A DNA stretch of 64,000 nucleotides, from the NCBI RefSeq assembly GCF_004564135.1, contig NZ_CP038255.1, positions 838,501 through 902,500 of the forward strand, written 5' to 3'. Made by a program: the position numbers and the translations under genes. Shown here in pieces: positions 60,612 to 64,000 of the stretch; the stretch's first letter is position 1; each line of letters begins with the position of its first letter. The notes under the pieces were generated by a model. The model ran no database searches. It saw only the letters and a list, made by a program, of their open reading frames with translations, and was not told where the DNA came from. Origin of the DNA: Terasakiella sp. SH-1. Lineage in GTDB: Bacteria > Pseudomonadota > Alphaproteobacteria > Rhodospirillales > Terasakiellaceae.

Positions 60612-63600
60612 AACTCGGTATTTCAGGGGCAATTACCAAAGCCTTTATTACATCGCCATTAACACCTTTACTCTTACTGGCCTCCCTTGTTGTGGGAACG
60701 GTGGCACTTGTGATGCTACCACGTGAAGAAGAACCGCAAATTTCGGTGCCGATGGTCGATATCCTGGTGTCTGCCAATGGGTTGAAAGCCGCCGATGCCG
60801 TGGAATTGGTGACAGAACCGCTGGAAGATATCGTTAAAGGTATTGATGCGGTGGAACATGTCTATTCCCAGACACAGGATGATTATGTGGTCGTGACCGC
60901 ACGTTTTCTGGTGGGAACCAGTGAAGATGATGCGATTTTGCGTGTCCATGAAAATATGCGGGCCAATGCAGCCAAGTTGCCCCATGGGGTCGCTGAACCT
61001 TTGATCGTTGGGCGTGGCATCAATGATGTGGCGATTGTGACGTTGACCTTATCACCTACGCAAGAGGCGTTGGCGCGTTGGGATGACAATGCTCTTTATG
61101 CTGTGGCCGATGAATTACAACATGAGTTGGTCAAGGTGAACAATGTGGGCTTGAGCTATATTGTTGGCGGACGCGCCGACCAAATTCGTGTGGAGCCGGA
61201 CCCGGAAAAACTGGCTCTTTATGGGATTGCGCTCAATCAGCTGGTGGATAAGATCGAACACGCCAACCGATCTTTTATGATTGGTCGTTTGCGCGAACAA
61301 AACCGCTCGCTTCCAGTTGTGGCGGGGCAAACCTTGCAAGGGATGCCGGATGTCGGTTTGTTGCTGCTGACCTCTCATGATGGTCGTCCGGTTTATGTGA
61401 AAGATGTTGCCCATGTGATTGTTGGGGCCAAGCCGGAAGAAAAACGTGTCTGGCAAATGGAAAAGGCAGAAGGGGGCGCATTGGTGCGTAAGCCTGCTGT
61501 GACACTGGCTTTGGCAAAACGCCAAGGGGCCAATGCGGTTTTTGTTGCAGAAGATATCCTGACCCGCCTGGAAATGGTGAAAGGTAAGCTTTTACCAGAA
61601 GGTGTGCAGGTTGATGTCACCCGTAATTATGGGGAAACAGCGACGGAAAAAGCAGATGAGCTGCTTTTCCACCTTGGGCTTGCGACGGTTTCCATCGTTA
61701 TTTTGATTTATTTTACGGTAGGCTGGCGTGAGTCTGTGGTGGTTGCCGTGGTGATCCCGACAACCATTTTGCTCACGCTGTTTGCGTCTTACCTGATGGG
61801 CTATACCATCAACCGGGTCAGCCTGTTTGCCTTGATCTTCTCTATCGGGATTTTGGTGGATGATGCCATCGTGGTGGTGGAAAACATCGTGCGCCATTGG
61901 AATATGAAAGATGGTCGCCCACCGCTACAAGCTGCGATTGAAGGGGTGGCCGAAGTCGGCAATCCGACCATTATTGCCACGCTGACCATTGTGGCAGCCT
62001 TGTTACCCATGATGTTTGTGTCCGGCCTGATGGGACCGTATATGAGCCCGATCCCGGCCAATGCGTCTGCCGCCATGTTGTTTTCTTTCTTTGTCGCAGT
62101 GATCATTACGCCGTGGTTGTTGATGCTGTTGCGCGGGCGCATGTTGGAAGAAGAGGGTGGTCATCATGAGGAAAGTGATGGCGGCAAGATGGGGCGTTTT
62201 TATGAACGTTTTGCCCGTCCGGTCATCGCTGATCGCAGCAAGTCAAAAAAGTTCCTGACCATTGTTGGTGTGGCGACCATTGTTTCTTGTGGCTTATTCT
62301 ATACCAAAAGCGTAACCGTCAAGTTGTTGCCTTTTGATAATAAATCTGAAATTCAAGTTGTCGTGGACCTGCCTGAAGGGGCAAGTCTGGAAGCAACGGA
62401 ACGTGTGTCGATGGAGGTGGCAAACAGGCTGAAAGATATTCCGGAACTGATGAATATGCAGGCGTATGTCGGGACGTCCATGCCGTTTAATTTCAATGGT
62501 CTGGTGCGTCATTATTACCTGCGTGACAAGCCGGAATATGCCGATGTACAGCTTAACCTGTTACCCAAACATGAACGTGATCGTGAAAGTCATGAAATTG
62601 CGCTGGAAGTGCGTGAATTGCTAAAAACGGTTGAGGCCCCTGAAGGAACCTCAATTAAAGTGGTGGAAGTCCCGCCAGGGCCACCCGTTATGGCGACCTT
62701 GCTGACAGAAGTTTATGGCCCGGATGCCGATAGTCGGCGTGAGGCTGCGGCAAAACTGCGCAAGGTGTTTGAAGAGATCGACTTTATTGTTGATGTCGAT
62801 GATAGTTTCGGCAGCCCATCGGAGCGCCTGCGTCTTGAAATTGATCAGCAGCGCCTTGAATTCCATGGGGTCGAACAAGAAGCGGTTTATGACACATTAG
62901 GGGCACTTCTCGGCGGGGTGAAAGTTGGATATTCCCATCGGGGGAGTGGCGCGGACCCCATGGAAATTATGGTGCGTTTGCCCAAAGAAGACCTGCATAT
63001 GTCCGAACGCCTGCTTTCCACCCCGGTTCCGGGCCTGAAAGGCAATGTGGAACTGGGCGAAGTGGTGAATTTAGTGCGTGAACAGGCTTCCCATCCGATC
63101 TTTCGTCGTGATGGTTATGCCGCAGAAATGGTCACGGCAGAATTGGCTGGGCGTTATGAAGCGCCGATCTATGGTATGTTTGCGGTGGAAGATGCCCTTC
63201 AAAATGTCGATTGGGGGGCTGCTGGCATGCCTGCGCTGAAATATCATGGTCAGCCGCTTGATGAAAGCCATGTGACCTATCTCTGGGATGGGGAATGGGA
63301 AATCACTTATGTGACGTTCCGCGATATGGGGGCGGCCTTTGGTGTGGCGATTTTGGCGATCTACTTGCTGGTGGTCGGTCAGTTTGGGAGCTTTAAATTG
63401 CCTTTGGTGATTTTGGTGCCCGTGCCCTTGACTTTAATCGGGATTGTGCTGGGGCACTGGATGTTTTCAGCGCCCTTTACCGCGACCTCCATGATTGGCT
63501 TCATTGCCTTGGCCGGGATTATTGTGCGTAATTCCATCTTGTTGGTGGATTTCATCCGCCAGCGCCAAGGCGAAGGTCGTGCGATCCGCGATGTGTTGTT

Positions 63601-63805
63601 GGAAGCTGGGATGATCCGCTTTAAGCCGATTTTCCTGACAGCGGCCGCCGCCATGATTGGTGCCGCCTTTATTCTGGCCGATCCGATCTTTCAGGGGTTG
63701 GCGATTTCATTGGTCTTTGGCCTGTTTTCATCCACAGCCCTGACGTTGCTGGTGATCCCGGCTATTTATGTGGTCTTGCGCGATGATGGCAAGGAAATGA
63801 GCTAA
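60608..63805 (+). CDS. RND efflux permease (locus B)
   Basis: A 1065-residue RND pump with 12 membrane helices and two large periplasmic loops. In TM4 both acidic residues are present (SIGILVDDAIVVVENIV). It is only distantly similar to the locus A pump. Start overlaps the adaptor by four bases. Substrate unknown; the divergent SqrR-like regulator suggests a response to sulfide, persulfide or a related stress (inference). The stop overlaps the stop of the EAL-domain gene by three bases. Confidence 0.95.
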   Translation: MKLGISGAITKAFITSPLTPLLLLASLVVGTVALVMLPREEEPQISVPMVDILVSANGLKAADAVELVTEPLEDIVKGIDAVEHVYSQTQDDYVVVTARFLVGTSEDDAILRVHENMRANAAKLPHGVAEPLIVGRGINDVAIVTLTLSPTQEALARWDDNALYAVADELQHELVKVNNVGLSYIVGGRADQIRVEPDPEKLALYGIALNQLVDKIEHANRSFMIGRLREQNRSLPVVAGQTLQGMPDVGLLLLTSHDGRPVYVKDVAHVIVGAKPEEKRVWQMEKAEGGALVRKPAVTLALAKRQGANAVFVAEDILTRLEMVKGKLLPEGVQVDVTRNYGETATEKADELLFHLGLATVSIVILIYFTVGWRESVVVAVVIPTTILLTLFASYLMGYTINRVSLFALIFSIGILVDDAIVVVENIVRHWNMKDGRPPLQAAIEGVAEVGNPTIIATLTIVAALLPMMFVSGLMGPYMSPIPANASAAMLFSFFVAVIITPWLLMLLRGRMLEEEGGHHEESDGGKMGRFYERFARPVIADRSKSKKFLTIVGVATIVSCGLFYTKSVTVKLLPFDNKSEIQVVVDLPEGASLEATERVSMEVANRLKDIPELMNMQAYVGTSMPFNFNGLVRHYYLRDKPEYADVQLNLLPKHERDRESHEIALEVRELLKTVEAPEGTSIKVVEVPPGPPVMATLLTEVYGPDADSRREAAAKLRKVFEEIDFIVDVDDSFGSPSERLRLEIDQQRLEFHGVEQEAVYDTLGALLGGVKVGYSHRGSGADPMEIMVRLPKEDLHMSERLLSTPVPGLKGNVELGEVVNLVREQASHPIFRRDGYAAEMVTAELAGRYEAPIYGMFAVEDALQNVDWGAAGMPALKYHGQPLDESHVTYLWDGEWEITYVTFRDMGAAFGVAILAIYLLVVGQFGSFKLPLVILVPVPLTLIGIVLGHWMFSAPFTATSMIGFIALAGIIVRNSILLVDFIRQRQGEGRAIRDVLLEAGMIRFKPIFLTAAAAMIGAAFILADPIFQGLAISLVFGLFSSTALTLLVIPAIYVVLRDDGKEMS

Positions 63806-64000
63806 AGGCGTGTAACCGGGGCGGGTGCGCAATCCAGATATTGTGCATATTGGTTAATTCCCATGGGCGCTGCATAAAGAAAACCTTGGCCGAAGTCACA
63901 TCCTAAATCCCTGAGGATGTCGGCTTCGGCTTCATATTCAATGCCTTCTGCCACCACATGACAGCCGAAATCATGAAACAGCTTGATCAGAGATGTTGCA
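63802..64000 (-). CDS. EAL-domain protein, C-terminal fragment at window edge
   Basis: The last 66 codons of a gene that enters from the right edge. The frame reads LIKLFHDFGCHVVAEGIEYE, then LRDLGCDFGQGFLYAAPMG, the end of an EAL phosphodiesterase domain (VAEGIE and DFGQGFL motifs), and stops at 63802. It would degrade c-di-GMP if the upstream catalytic part is intact, which cannot be seen. Other domains (GGDEF, PAS) may precede it. Confidence 0.85.
   Translation of the reverse strand, partial: ATSLIKLFHDFGCHVVAEGIEYEAEADILRDLGCDFGQGFLYAAPMGINQYAQYLDCAPAPVTRL

Overview
This 64 kb window comes from the chromosome of a Gram-negative alphaproteobacterium. The lptF-lptG-surA-pdxA-rsmA block, the HDAC-xseB-ispA-dxs-tlyA block, the DUF1849/EipB-type periplasmic protein, the zinc-ribbon DinB and the neighbourhood of aroC, fabI and pdxH all fit that class. 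Moderate GC, two CRP/FNR regulators beside tetrapyrrole genes and an anaerobic coproporphyrinogen oxidase suggest a facultatively anaerobic, probably aquatic Rhodospirillales-like organism; this lineage call is inference. No rRNA or tRNA genes, CRISPR array, transposase, integrase or prophage were seen. Coding density is high. Two genes run off the ends and are open at the edges: a secreted proline-rich protein (1-1341) and an EAL-domain gene (63802-64000).

Layout. 1-7.4 kb: secreted repeat protein, subtilisin-like protease and, divergently, a 1407-residue membrane-anchored coiled-coil protein built from about 43 units of a 25-residue repeat. 7.5-11.5 kb: trpD2-like/cobA/cbiX operon (siroheme or related tetrapyrrole) divergent from two overlapping CRP/FNR regulators. 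11.5-17.5 kb: lptF, lptG, surA, pdxA, rsmA (lptD is missing from its usual place) and a dCMP-deaminase-like gene. 17.5-20 kb: an accessory-looking stretch with a small hypothetical gene behind a palindrome-rich leader, an 88 bp tandem duplication of a dispersed repeat, and a gene with a 58-codon Ala/Tyr/Asp/Val tract. 20-29 kb: acyl-CoA dehydrogenase, J-domain-like protein, orphan binding protein, hemN, two cyclophilins, XRE-2TM regulator, diguanylate cyclase, EipB-like protein. 29-37 kb: autotransporter, dinB, rhodanese, fructokinase, metallo-hydrolase, methyltransferase. 37-43 kb: SqrR/BigR-like regulator, TusA-like protein, RND efflux pair. 42-48 kb: HDAC-like, xseB, ispA, dxs, tlyA. 48-58.8 kb: aroC, fabI, YihY, orphan binding protein, DUF188, PDZ lipoprotein, DnaJ-like, glycine-zipper lipoprotein, pdxH, fieF. 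59-64 kb: a second SqrR-like regulator with DUF2892, divergent from a second RND efflux pair, then the EAL fragment.

How the genes work together. The clearest theme is the repeated pairing of a two-cysteine ArsR regulator (Cys-Cys spacing exactly 66, as in the persulfide sensors SqrR and BigR) with an RND efflux pair, at 37-42 kb (plus TusA) and at 59-64 kb (plus DUF2892). This suggests sulfide- or persulfide-responsive efflux. A dispersed 60-75 bp palindromic repeat (gtcatcc...ggacgac) occurs nine times between genes. Several promoters carry helically phased short repeats: TGTCG before the XRE-2TM gene and TGTTAATG before the autotransporter.
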